A stretch of DNA of 64,000 nucleotides from Crambe crambe (Eukaryota; Porifera; Demospongiae; Poecilosclerida; Crambeidae), in contig OZ004590.1 of assembly GCA_963924555.1 (NCBI GenBank), positions 1,364,001 to 1,428,000 on the forward strand, written 5' to 3'. Within the stretch, counting starts at the first letter, position 1; each line of letters begins with the position of its first letter. This document shows, piece by piece, positions 26,501-36,312 of this stretch. The notes below the pieces were generated by a model. It saw only the letters and a list, made by a program, of their open reading frames with translations. It was not told where the DNA came from and searched no databases. The position numbers and the translations under genes are program-made.

Positions 26501-27854
26501 TATCTGTGTGGTATGAGACTATTTAGTGGATGTATGCCTTTCTCCTTGCAGGAATTATCAGGTCCGTGGCATGTGCAGAGAACTGGATATCTGTGGGCAA
26601 TCATAATGGTGCTGTCAACACTCTGGACATTCGCACTGGAGAGATCCTCTCCCTGTGGAAACCTGCAGACTACTCCAATGTGCAGGTACGTATGTATGTC
26701 GCTTATGTACGAATGTAGCTAGTGTAGCAGACATATGGGCTACATGCAATCTCTCTTTGGAGATCAAGTGGGTTGTGTTATTTACTAATGCTGAGTAAAC
26801 TCAATTATCAATGAATTCAAAGGCTCTTTAATATCAAGTTATTTCCTTTGATGTTTATTGATAAGTAGTTGGGACAATCAGATTCCATCAGCAAGTTTCT
26901 ATGTATGTGTTTGTACATGGTATGTATTATGATGGTATGGACCTTGTGTCAATCTTAGACTACCACTTGGAATGAGAATCTGATTCAGATGAAGGCCACA
27001 TCCAGGGGGAACTTAGTCACCAGCGTTGGCAATGGACTGTTGTCATTATGGCGACCCACTCATGGGAAGCTGCTGTATCACTTGAAGGGACAAAGTCATA
27101 CCACCAACTGCCTAGAGGTGGTGGGAGACCAGCTCATCTCTGCTGCTAGCAATGGAAATATTGTCATACATACTGCCTTTGAAGTAGGCGTAAGTTGATA
27201 ATCAAGAAGAGATTGGTCTTGCAAATTTGGGGGTCATGCTAGTAGACACTTGAGAGGGGGAAAAAAGTGTCTAGCAGCTAGATTAAGGTCACAAAAGTGA
27301 ACTCCATCATGCCTTAAGCATTACGAGTGATCTCTACAGTGACCTACAGCCCTTCACCCCTATTAGCCTCAAGTGGTTCACATTGTTCATAATAATGCAT
27401 ACTCAACTGTTAGACACATATGTATATAGAGTGGCAATGACAAATATAGATAAATTTTAATGGCATAGTTAACATTTTTGAGGATGTTTATGATGTCCTT
27501 AGAAAGGACCGCTCATCCCTAATTGGAGCAATCAGATGCAAACACCTATTGCTCCATCCATAATTGGAGCAATCAGAGACAAACACCTATTGTGGATGCA
27601 TCACATGACAGGTGTAGTGATAAAGATCAGATGGAGTCATGCTGTAGCCTATGTGGTGACTCGGGTCTTTCCACCAGTCCAAATAATTACCAAAGGTGTT
27701 AAAATCATATTGGCAAATCTTTTTTACACAGGTGGACTGTCATCACTTTTCCCAGAGAACCTCCAAAAAGACCATCTCGGCTCTAGCCGCTCTCCAAGAG
27801 AATCGACTCCTTCTTGCTGGTCATGAGAATGGCCAAATAGTCCTCTTGGCTTAG
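11516..27854 (+). CDS. WDR81: WD repeat-containing protein 81 (BEACH-WD40 protein)
   Basis: Seventeen exons join in frame to about 2308 residues (human 1941): 11516-11671, 11930-12117, 13703-13859, 14059-14076, 14167-16410, 17086-17327, 17714-19451, 19934-20053, 20210-21064, 21707-21944, 22335-22394, 23156-23385, 25010-25140, 25399-25460, 26552-26685, 26959-27189 and 27732-27854. WDR81 with WDR91 controls endosomal PI3P and early-to-late endosome conversion and helps aggregate autophagy. An N-terminal region with kinase-like HSKGATLGDISLKNVF (D305, N310) precedes the BEACH domain, about residues 452-668, with WRIGELSNFDYLMLLN, KSKYRLNKGDRQLDFTY and WTPDECIPEFYTDPS. Acidic Ser-rich linkers and a helical region follow. 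C-terminal WD repeats (about 2006-2308) include FISGSKDKTVKIWSL and end GHENGQIVLLA. Exon 7 can be read through its donor to a TAG at 19500, giving a possible short form. Confidence 0.95.
17389..17412. repeat. Poly(T) tract in a WDR81 intron
   Basis: About 24 consecutive T residues lie just after the 17327 splice donor. It is a mononucleotide run with no feature seen around it. Confidence 0.9.
19835..19925. repeat. TGTGATGTGATATGATG-type microsatellite in a WDR81 intron
   Basis: Degenerate 5-bp units (TGTGA, TGATA, TGATG) extend for about 90 bp and end only 9 bp before the splice acceptor at 19934. They therefore occupy the place of the polypyrimidine tract, which this acceptor (TGCATATGCAG) mostly lacks. 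Confidence 0.85.
22155..22312. repeat. Minisatellite in a WDR81 intron
   Basis: Four diverged copies of a unit built on TCTATATTGAGGTCAAGGGTTCC plus a GACTCAGGGG-like tail, about 35-45 bp each, lie between exons 10 and 11. Confidence 0.7.
25485..26100. repeat. Interrupted minisatellite in a WDR81 intron
   Basis: The units CATTCAATGCCAGTACTGAT and TTTAGTACTGTACTCT recur about three times at 25490-25580 and about six times at 25940-26100. Some 350 bp of non-repeat DNA lies between the two blocks. The unit itself is partly palindromic (AGTACT). Confidence 0.75.
27515..27600. repeat. Two-copy tandem repeat in the last WDR81 intron
   Basis: The block TAATTGGAGCAATCAGA followed by CAAACACCTATTG occurs twice in a row, about 38 bp per unit, with only small differences. 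Confidence 0.75.
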
Positions 27855-29032
27855 CTCCTACAACTGCACACTATTATCAAGGCAACAGTTATTGCCTTCA
27901 CACAGTACTCAGGTCTAGTATAATGGTTGACTGTGTGTATTGATCATTTGTCACTTTCAGAATTGATTTTTTAGTCCATGGTCCCTATAATTAGTGTTGT
28001 ACAGGTATAGAATTTATTGTTTTTTTTTTGTTGCACTATTTAATTTGTGATCTTGAACTTAATTAAGTGTTAATAAGTTCAGTAGTTGACACTTTTCTTT
28101 GCCAATTCTTTCGTCCATTTTCTTGTGGCTGTGGAATCTTGTGCTGCAGTCATTGCATGCACATTCCTCCATGTTTGGAACTGAAACTAATTATTTTACA
28201 AATTGTTTTAAATCTTTCTCAGTACATGCATGTATGCTGTGGGTAGCCTGTTCATTTGACTCCATATAATTATTACAATATTCACTTATCCTACATGATG
28301 TTATCTATTTACAATCACAAAGGTCGTTGACTCTGGATGTGCATATGTGTTTATCCTACATTCCATACACAGTGTATGTATGTATACATTCCAGACACAA
28401 GTGAAATGAAAGGTCACCTGAGAAGTGCTAACATTCCTGCTATTGTATCCACCATTTCAAGGTCATTAACACTCCTATAGAGTTCAAGTCTGTCAAACTT
28501 CCATCACCAGATACTGCAGGACTGACCTTTCCTCTTTATTAACTAAAGTTTCTGACTTTTGTGCATTTGTCTGTGAACAAAGGGATGAAGATGGCTCGTT
28601 GATCAGCCAGACTCTACAGAAGGAAGTAGAAACAGTCATCCCTTACTACCAAGTCATAATAATGTCCATATGCATGCACTGAATCCAGTAGTGTTCTTCC
28701 ATACCTCTTTAATGGAGGTGGCACTGACTGGAGAATTCCATATACCTCAGTACCTACACAGTGGAAAGCCGACCACCTTTGGGCCACCAAAAAGTGGTCT
28801 CTTTACAGAGGTCAAAATGAACGATACTTCTAGGAACATCCAGGTGATCTTTAAAGAGAAGTCTCTGATTCAAATAGGGTGGTCTCTTAATATGCAAGAT
28901 TATGGTCCTGAAATCAAGACTTTAATAACATGTGATTCGATAAATAATTTCCATGATAATATAAATAATAAAAATAAAAACCTGGTGATTGTACTGCATA
29001 ATTACTATGCAGTTATTGTATTTGATTTGGTT
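27855..29032. other. Convergent intergenic stretch between WDR81 and the consortin-like gene
   Basis: This 1.2-kb AT-rich spacer should hold the two 3' UTRs. I see no conserved coding exon. A short open frame around 28670-29071 has no recognisable motif and overlaps the consortin-like stop region, so it was not accepted. Confidence 0.6.
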
Positions 29033-30628
29033 TCAGTGATAGTACAAAACATAAGTAAGGAGTGCCATTGACGCTCCCAGCAGTAGAACCCACAGAGGCA
29101 AACAGCGGGTGTATGCCATTTCCTCTCCAGGTTTTACTCTCTGCAGGTCTAAGTTCACACATATTGGAGTCTTCAGTTCAGATAATTTAGTTGTGAAATT
29201 GTTAGCCACACCTCCACAAAGGCTGACCTCCTGAGGCAAGCGGTCACTACTGATGACCTCTCCTTGGAACCCAATCAAACATTTTAGTGAATCTTCACCT
29301 TTGTCCTGTGCATGACCTGTCTGGTATCCACTGCTCAGTGGATCTTCACCTCTGCCCTTTGTATGATCATCACATTCCCATCTCTTTTCAGTGCAGTTCC
29401 GCTTGCATTCTTCACATATATGCCCATTGCATTTGTCAGTGCAGTTCCGCTTGCATTCTTTACATATATGCCCATTGAATTTGTCAGTGCAGTTCTCTCT
29501 GCATTCTTCACATATATGCCCATTGCATTTGTCAGTGTAGTTCTCTCTGCATTCTTGAGGGTCATGGTGTGAGTCGGTATAAGGATTTCCTTGTTTAAAA
29601 TTAGGAAGTGGGGTTTTTTTGTCACAGGGATGATCTTCAACTTTTATCGGACTTCCTGAAAACATTATTAGGTTTCTTTCTGGTGATTCATTTTGTGCAG
29701 TGCACTTCAATGAGGAGATGTCTTTGTTTAAACTGGACTGAATTGGACCCTTCATTCCATTGTTCTCCCCTGTAGTCGAAAATTGTACTTCTGTTCCTCC
29801 ACAATGTGTACTTAATGGGCTCCCATCTGGCTCGTTTGTATCATTACTCTCACCAGCCAAAAGGTCACCTTTGGAACTAGGCACGTGGTCACCACGATGG
29901 GATTGAACATTCACACCTTTCCCAGCCTGATGAATACCTTTAATGTATTCATTCCTTCCCATCTCAGCATACACCTTTGAAAACTGTTCTAGTGATGCCA
30001 CGGTCAGTGGGTGACCATGACCAAACACAGCCTGTCTGAGAGTTGCTGCCTTTCCACTATAGTTCAAAGCTAGCTCCATATTGTTCTCTTTCATGCTAAT
30101 ACGAGCAAGACTGTCAAACTCCTCAGATTTCTTGATGAGCAGGTTCCCATATTCAGCAGGATTGGACTCTACACTTGCACTGGGCTTGGGCTTCTTGCTG
30201 AAGGGTCTTCTCTTAGTCTTAGGCTTCCTCCCTTCTCCTGTTCGTGAGTCTGATTGTATAATTATAGCTTCATAGAATAACTTCTCGGCTTTAGCATACT
30301 CGATCGCCTCCTCGTATCTATTCATGGACTGGCATAAGTTACCCAGATGGTGCAAGGTTTGAGGTAGCTTGGCAAAAAACTGACATTCTTGCATGCCCTT
30401 CAAACACTCCAGGAAGTAAGATAATGACTGCTCTAGGTCGCCTTCGATCTTCAATTCAAGGGCTCGCTGGAAGAGCTGCTCGCACTTGGATTCCAGCGTG
30501 GTGAAACTGATGAATGCATCTTCCTCGTCAGAGTCTTCGAAGCTGTTGCGATCAAAATCTGCCAATTCACTGTAGCAGCCAGATGCACCACTGCTACCCA
30601 GGGACTGGGTCATTCCTGAGTTCTCCAT
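29033..30628 (-). CDS. Consortin-like TPR protein with a C-terminal membrane anchor
   Basis: A single exon of 531 codons. Residues about 45-125 form a helical TPR-like region (ALELKIEGDLEQSLSYFLEC, then FAKLPQTLHHLGNLCQSMNR and YEEAIEYAKAEKLFYEAI). In layout and in the LPQ..H.LG..Y(E)EA signature it resembles consortin, the trans-Golgi receptor that moves connexins to the plasma membrane in vertebrates. A further helical block is near 160-215. A cysteine-rich tandem repeat follows around 355-415 (four units of about 16 residues, ECxxNCTDKxNGHIC). The last 20 residues are hydrophobic (LWVLLLGASMALLTYVLYYH), so the protein is predicted to be tail-anchored. Human consortin is longer and has a lumenal tail, so the match is partial. 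It is head-to-head with HYLS1 (214 bp). Confidence 0.6.
   Translation of the reverse strand: MENSGMTQSLGSSGASGCYSELADFDRNSFEDSDEEDAFISFTTLESKCEQLFQRALELKIEGDLEQSLSYFLECLKGMQECQFFAKLPQTLHHLGNLCQSMNRYEEAIEYAKAEKLFYEAIIIQSDSRTGEGRKPKTKRRPFSKKPKPSASVESNPAEYGNLLIKKSEEFDSLARISMKENNMELALNYSGKAATLRQAVFGHGHPLTVASLEQFSKVYAEMGRNEYIKGIHQAGKGVNVQSHRGDHVPSSKGDLLAGESNDTNEPDGSPLSTHCGGTEVQFSTTGENNGMKGPIQSSLNKDISSLKCTAQNESPERNLIMFSGSPIKVEDHPCDKKTPLPNFKQGNPYTDSHHDPQECRENYTDKCNGHICEECRENCTDKFNGHICKECKRNCTDKCNGHICEECKRNCTEKRWECDDHTKGRGEDPLSSGYQTGHAQDKGEDSLKCLIGFQGEVISSDRLPQEVSLCGGVANNFTTKLSELKTPICVNLDLQRVKPGEEMAYTRCLPLWVLLLGASMALLTYVLYYH
29380..29570 (-). repeat. 48-bp coding minisatellite (Cys-rich 16-residue units)
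   Basis: About four 48-bp units inside the consortin-like gene share GTGCAGTTCCGCTTGCATTC on the plus strand. They encode CxECxxNCTDKxNGHI with three or four cysteines each. The units are nearly identical at DNA level, so the expansion is recent. Confidence 0.9.
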
Positions 30629-30810
30629 CGGATAGTTGCAAAAACCATAATAATACTAGCCTATAGCACGCTGTACTATGCACACCTCTAGCACACCCTC
30701 GATTTTCCGCTCTGGATTTGTGTGGGTTTTTTTTTTGCCGCGACATCGATGTAAACAATGTCATGTGATTAGTCTGGGGGGGCGTGTTCAGGGTTGGGCC
30801 ATGTGTGTGG

Positions 30811-30827
30811 GCGCGGGAAAATTTGAA
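30811..30827. promoter_or_regulatory. E2F-like site with adjacent CHR-like element upstream of HYLS1
   Basis: GCGCGGGAAA (reverse complement TTTCCCGCGC, an E2F consensus) is followed after one base by TTTGAA, the CHR core, 16-32 bp upstream of the HYLS1 ATG. E2F/CHR pairs drive S and G2/M expression, which fits a centriole gene. The inference rests on the motifs alone. Confidence 0.45.
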
Positions 30828-30842
30828 ACGAAAGCAAAAAAA

Positions 30843-32955
30843 ATGGCTGGTAACCATCGTATCCCTCCTCCTATTCCAGGACACAGAGTTCCTAAGGAGT
30901 ATGTGAGACAACAATTAAATGTTCTAAACATAAAGAACGTGACGGAGGAAGAATTGGAAGCCTATGCAGCGGGTAAGTGAAGTGCTGAGTCTAATTAACG
31001 CACACCATTGTTGTTCGCCTGGCCCGTCATACAGTTGAGTTGGAACCTAAACCTCTTTTTTTTCCATTTCATTTTTCAGACTTAACTAAGTTAATCCAGA
31101 AGAATTTGGTGGGTACTGATGTGGGTAGTTCAAGTGATGACATGCCAGAAGCTACCACCTCTCGGTCTCCTCCAGCCCCATCCCCCAAGGTCAATCAGGT
31201 CCATGGTAGTCCCCAACATTCCAAGCACAAATCTCCACAATCTCCACATCATTCAATTGAAGACCCTGGTTCAGCAGTATTCAAAGTAAGTGTAATATTG
31301 GGTGGGGGTGGGGCAAGCTTATAATTACACAGTAATCAAAGAGAAATTAGGGGTGTAGGGTGGGGGAGAAAATGGAAGAGAAAGCAAGTGCCTCTCTCTG
31401 CTCCTATGATAAACATTATCAATATGCAAGATGCAAGACAGAAGCCTACCAGATGTATTCACACTATTAGCAATAAGCATAATGATACCGGTTGAGATAT
31501 TAAATTTTGTGAATGTAGAGTGAATTTCAATTGCTTTTATGATCACATTCTAGACCTTTCCTGGTGATGAGAACAGAGTTGATCTATTATCTCCTTCGCT
31601 CTCCCCCAGTCCAGTGAGAGGTAGGTGCTTATTGCTTGGAAAAGAGACTACTGGGCTGAATGAAGGGAATGTGATGTTACCTGGATACAAAGACAATTCC
31701 TCATCTTCACCATCCAGTAGAAGGATAGACACAAGTGGGAAAAAGAGAAATGTGTTCATGAAGAGGAAAGTCCTGAGGTACAGTACATAGCTACATAGTG
31801 ACCATAATTGTAGTGCAAATTGAACTGTGAAATTTTAAATATCCATAGAAAGTATTACTCATGATTCTGAACCCTTTGATAACTATATTGTACACAATCA
31901 TGTTTCCATAGTGCAAAGGATACTTTCTTTATTGTAGAAAATTGAATGGGGAATCAAGAGTAGTTGATGAATCAATGTCAGAGTATGATTCTGGTAAGTA
32001 TGGTCAAAGGAGTGTGATTCTGGTATAGTATGGTAAAGGGTGGACATAAGTACAATAATATATGCTGAATAGATTATACAATGATTGTAATTATATACCT
32101 AGATGTCGATAAATCTTTGACTCGCTATCTTTTTGACCTTTCCCTGACCTCTGTGAGCACCAGTGATGCCAGCTCAGACCCAAACACCCAGCCTCCACGC
32201 TGCTGCAAATCCTGTAAGTTTGCTTCATAATGTCACGTTTAATAATATTAGTGTGCACTTGTCACTACATAATCATTCCATGATATGAATCTCACTGGCC
32301 CCTTGGCCAGTGTCCCCCGAATTCACAGTTAAGTATTCATTTTCTATCATTAATATTTGTGGCACATAGGCCCCCCTAAACTGAATCATCTTCCTACACC
32401 AATGATGATTGTCTGAGGTGGTTGTATACCAAGTGAATGGAAGATGTCTCACTGGTTGCATGTAACTTATTTCTGAGACATAATATTATCTACTTCATTC
32501 TTGTTCTCCAGTTATCCGTCCCCCCACTTCTCACCCTCATACCCGAGGCCTAAAGAAATGTGACCCTGTCAATCGTTACCATCAATTTCGGGAAATGTGG
32601 GAGGACTTCAGGCCACCTGGAGAAAATCCCAGGAATTCTCTTAGATGGCATATCAGGGTAAGGTGCTACTATTCTTCATGCATGGACAGCCACATATGAA
32701 ACTTTTTAATTCTGTAGGAGCAACTGATGCACCAAGATGTTCCTTTTTATGAGGTGAGTTTGGACTACACCAACCACTTAGTATTGTAGCTAGTTGAGAG
32801 AGTGCTCTTGCATGGCCATCCATTACATAATTGGCTTTATATTGTGACCATAGCCTCAAAGAAGAGTGTATCGACCCAATGAGTATGTTGTGCCCACGGA
32901 AAAGAAACGTTCAGCTCTTCGTTGGGAAGTCAGACATGCCCTTGCTCACCAGTAA
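30843..32955 (+). CDS. HYLS1: HYLS1 centriolar and ciliogenic protein
   Basis: Eight exons (30843-30972, 31080-31285, 31554-31777, 31938-31993, 32103-32213, 32512-32657, 32718-32753, 32854-32955) join without frame error and encode 336 residues (human 299). HYLS1 is a core centriole protein that is incorporated with SAS-4 and is needed for transition zone and cilium formation. Diagnostic C-terminal blocks are KKCDPVNRYHQFREMWEDFR with PPGE, and RRVYRPNEYVVPTEKKRSAL followed by RWEVR. The N-terminus has a short helix (YVRQQLNVLNIKNVTEEELE) as in animal HYLS1. The middle is Ser/Pro-rich and likely disordered. The gene is divergent with the consortin-like gene and convergent with TKFC-B. Confidence 0.92.
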
Positions 32956-33094
32956 TAACTATTAAACTTGGATCACATATGGCATATGACCCTTTTTCTC
33001 TTCATTAATTACTGCAGTGCATGCATGATTCAATATCTTTTGAATTTCATCAGATGTTCAAACCTGAGCAGCTGAGCAGCTATGTGCATAAATG

Positions 33095-33210
33095 GTTAAA
33101 CTACTGAATGTGCACTGGTTATAGTCCCCTGAATGTACACTGGTTAAACTAATACAGTCCCCTGAATGTGCACTAGTTAAACTACTACAGTCCCCTGAAT
33201 GTACATAGCT
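33095..33210. repeat. Short minisatellite downstream of HYLS1
   Basis: Three to four units of about 35 bp built on AGTCCCCTGAATGTACACTG and GGTTAAACTAATAC lie in the spacer between HYLS1 and TKFC-B. The remainder of 32956-33437 shows nothing recognisable. Confidence 0.75.
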
Positions 33211-33437
33211 TCCTGGTCAGATATCTCTAGTTGTCCTAATTCAGCAGGGAAAAGTGTTGATGATGATAAGGAAACGAGGGAAGTTGCTAGCTACTAATCA
33301 CATAAGAAGTTCCTTCACTGTCAAAGTGGTTGAGAAGCTAGGCACCCCTACGGGGGAGTTATGAAGAGAGGAAGGAAGGCTCCCACCACTGTTTACAAGA
33401 TTATAGGTACCAGTGAATAAAAAGGGTAACAGGTTCC

Positions 33438-36168
33438 TTAGTGTTTAGACACAGATAAAGGCATAGGAACAGAGTCCACTCTTAACCAGCTGCCATTCAT
33501 CCCTCTGCAATAGCAAGGCCAGCCAGGGGCAGTGGTGGGCAAATCTGAAACAATAAAATGGCCACATGACCTGCACATAGCTAGCGGACTATGTAGGTGG
33601 ACTCACCTAAATAGTAGTCCCAGCCATGTTCCATCTTCAGTAGTGTGAGAGAGACACCAGCCATTTCCAGTGAAGTCATCAGACTGCCATAGATCACACG
33701 GTCCACACTCAGCTTCAACTTGTCCACTTCACACAAGAACATAGTGGAGAGAATCTTAATAATGACACGTGTACTCCATAGATGCATGCTTACCTAGGTA
33801 TCTAATGGCTGCATTGGTCATTATCAAGAGCTCCAAGTTAGTGGTACCTCCTAAATTGTTAACGATTAATGCCACACTTGTTCCTGTGATGAGAATTATT
33901 ACGACTGTCTAAAGTTCATAAGACATAATAGTAGAACCTGGAGATGCTTTGAAGTACTGAAAACCTTTCTCCTGAGATATGATACGAAGGATCATCTTCT
34001 CCACAACGACATTTGCAGGATGAACCTGTACATGAGCATAATACGTATAGCTAGGAACACTTGTTATGTTACTGCTTCTGTCTAGTAGCTACCTTCATTC
34101 TCTCAGCTCCTGCTTCACCATGGACACCTACAATGAAAAAAACTTATGGATCCATGTAAGTGCAAGTCATCATAATTATGGTTAATATTTTACTAATACA
34201 TTTTCCCTCATCAGTTCATGAGCAATTAATCCCTAATTACACTCCTACCTACTACACATACACAGAAGTTAATACTAGGGTATGTTCGTGTAACATATTC
34301 AATCGGCGAGCGAAGCAGTTGGTGAAAGTCATTTGTACTTTGACTTATTGGACTAAGCCTAAGATATTGCAGTGGTTGTGGCAGCTGCATACACACTGAC
34401 AGGAGGCTGTATAATGCTTACCACAAGCACTTAGAAAGCCATGCGCCTACAATCCACTTAGCGCCTCTATGACAAAATGCTGTAGAAAGCAATAAGCTCT
34501 AGCTAATTTTGTTCTAAGTGCTATGGGCACGTTTCATTTATGGGGTCAAAGGTCAAACGAACGTGCGCATGCGTATTATAAGCTATGCCCGCTAGCTATG
34601 ACGTACGTATATATATATCTCGAGCTCCCGTTGACATGACCAGAGAGTGGCTCGCTTCGCTCGCCAATTATGCTGGCAGTGCAGATAATTGGGGTGAGTG
34701 CAGTGAGCCCCACACTACAGGGATTGAGGATTTGTGTGTTCTTGTATGTTCTAACATTGCAGTTTACAACCTTTGGTAAACTGAGCATGCACATGCTTTC
34801 CCCACAATGCTCTATATGTATCATGCAGGTGAATCTTGATTTCAGATAATGCAACAAAGAAATGCCAAGGATTACATGTAGTTTGGCATCTCTCTAAAAA
34901 GAAATCAGCTTGCCTTAAAAGTCATAGGTTAAAATGACGACACTGTACTTATTACGATCATGGTAAGTGAAACACACCTAGTCCTAACTCCATCTCGTTC
35001 TCTTCCAGAGTGAAGGAAGGTTTGAGTCCAGGAACAGTACATGGAGACAAACCCACACTCATCGTACCTGCATGGAGAGGAGTCTTACAGCACTAAACTA
35101 GAAATTATCATAGCAAATTTCAATTTAATTTTCACATGAAGCATACATAGCTAATTATTTGATGATCAAACATAAACATGACCAATGAGGATAAAGAATT
35201 ACCTGCAAATGGCTGCTGTGGTGTATAACAATATATTCGAACAACAGTAACTACATACATACCTACATTGTTAGCTACACTTTCTGAGACAGAAAGTACT
35301 TCGTCCAGTGAAGCACCTGTCTCAGCCACAGCTCCAGCAATCTGAAAAATGATAATATAGTAATAGCAGAACTGGTCAATCCTTGATTCATTCTTCACCT
35401 TATGGACCAGGACTGTTCCACACAATCCCCTCCTTCCAGCAGTCTTTCCTTCTGATGGGAGAGCACAGTCCTCCCCCACCACCACCATCTCTACCTTCAT
35501 CCCCTCACCTCTGGCTCGCTCCAGTGCTATCCCAAAGTTAAGGCGGTCTCCAGTATAGTTTGTAACTATCATCAGAGTCCCAGCTGGACTATGTATGGCC
35601 CTGAGGGCTGCTAGGATGGAGCCAGGGGGTGGGGAAGCAAAGACTGCCCCAGCCACTGCTGCTGTCAGCATATTTTTGCCAATGTAACCAGTCTGACTAG
35701 GTTCATGGCCACTCCCCCCTCCAGACAGAAGGGTCACCTACGAAAAGAATATGGTAAAGGAATAATAACATTCAAAGGAACCTGGTACCCACACATAAGC
35801 AGGGACTGAGACACTATCAAAATGATGTACAACTTGTCAACCTGGCCCTGATCTGCATTTGGCATTTTAAAGGTGGGAAGGTGGAGGCTTAGACTCTCAT
35901 TCTAAAAGGGTAAAAGGGGGGGGGGGGGGGGGTGCTCAGCCCCATTATGCTGCATGAGCTAAAGATGAGCTAGCTAGAACATAATGACCAAACAGCTGCT
36001 GATCAGGTGCTAGTTAGTTACCTTTCCTTGCTTGGTCACTTGCTCCACATCAGCCCTGATGATGACCCTGTGACCTTCCAGCAGCTCGAGTCCTGGACAG
36101 GCAGCCACTAGTCCTGCAAGAGCCTCATCCACTACATCATCTGCAGCATTAATAAACTTCTTACTCAT
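33438..36168 (-). CDS. DhaK-domain-only paralogue of triokinase/FMN cyclase (TKFC-B)
   Basis: Nine exons (36168-36022, 35737-35399, 35341-35263, 35067-34978, 34127-34093, 34025-33938, 33883-33794, 33726-33607, 33544-33438) give exactly 365 codons including the stop. The product is the K (substrate-binding) half of [24 protein letters not shown], the GVHGEAG motif with the His that forms the hemiaminal with dihydroxyacetone (His221 in human numbering), and [19 protein letters not shown]. The gene stops in the interdomain linker (a TAA after SVSKH), so the ATP-binding L domain is absent. No frameshift or internal stop is seen, all exon sizes except the last equal those of TKFC-A, and most splice sites are good; the exon-6 donor GTTCTA is weak. 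It lies just downstream of TKFC-A as a partial tandem duplicate. Activity, if any, would need an L domain supplied in trans. Confidence 0.85.
34272..34590. mobile_element. Dispersed repeat inserted in a TKFC-B intron
   Basis: About 310 bp here match 59257-59557 in the opposite orientation (shared strings include CTAGGGTATGTTCGTG, TCAATCGGCGAGCGAAGCAG and GGGGTCAAAGGTCAAACGAA). The element has no coding capacity and its ends coincide roughly in both copies. It explains why the TKFC-B intron between exons 4 and 5 (850 bp) is far longer than its TKFC-A equivalent (79 bp). The type of element is unknown. Confidence 0.8.
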
Positions 36169-36312
36169 CCTATGGGTGTGTTCACCTGTTAGGTAGTCTC
36201 AGGCAATTGGTGGTTAACAATGACCCACATTGTGGGTAAAACAGATTTTATTCAAAGCTGCTGATTTCTCACATACATATGTACATTGTGTGTAACAACT
36301 AATTTCATTTTA

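Noticed and set aside
28670..29071. 133-codon open frame between WDR81 and the consortin-like gene
   Set aside because: No motif, low-complexity Asn/Lys end, and it overlaps the consortin-like 3' end.
36178..36312. One fused K-L-K protein from both TKFC copies
   Set aside because: TKFC-A ends in a TAA at 36313 and TKFC-B has its own ATG with a family-typical N-terminus, so two separate genes fit better.
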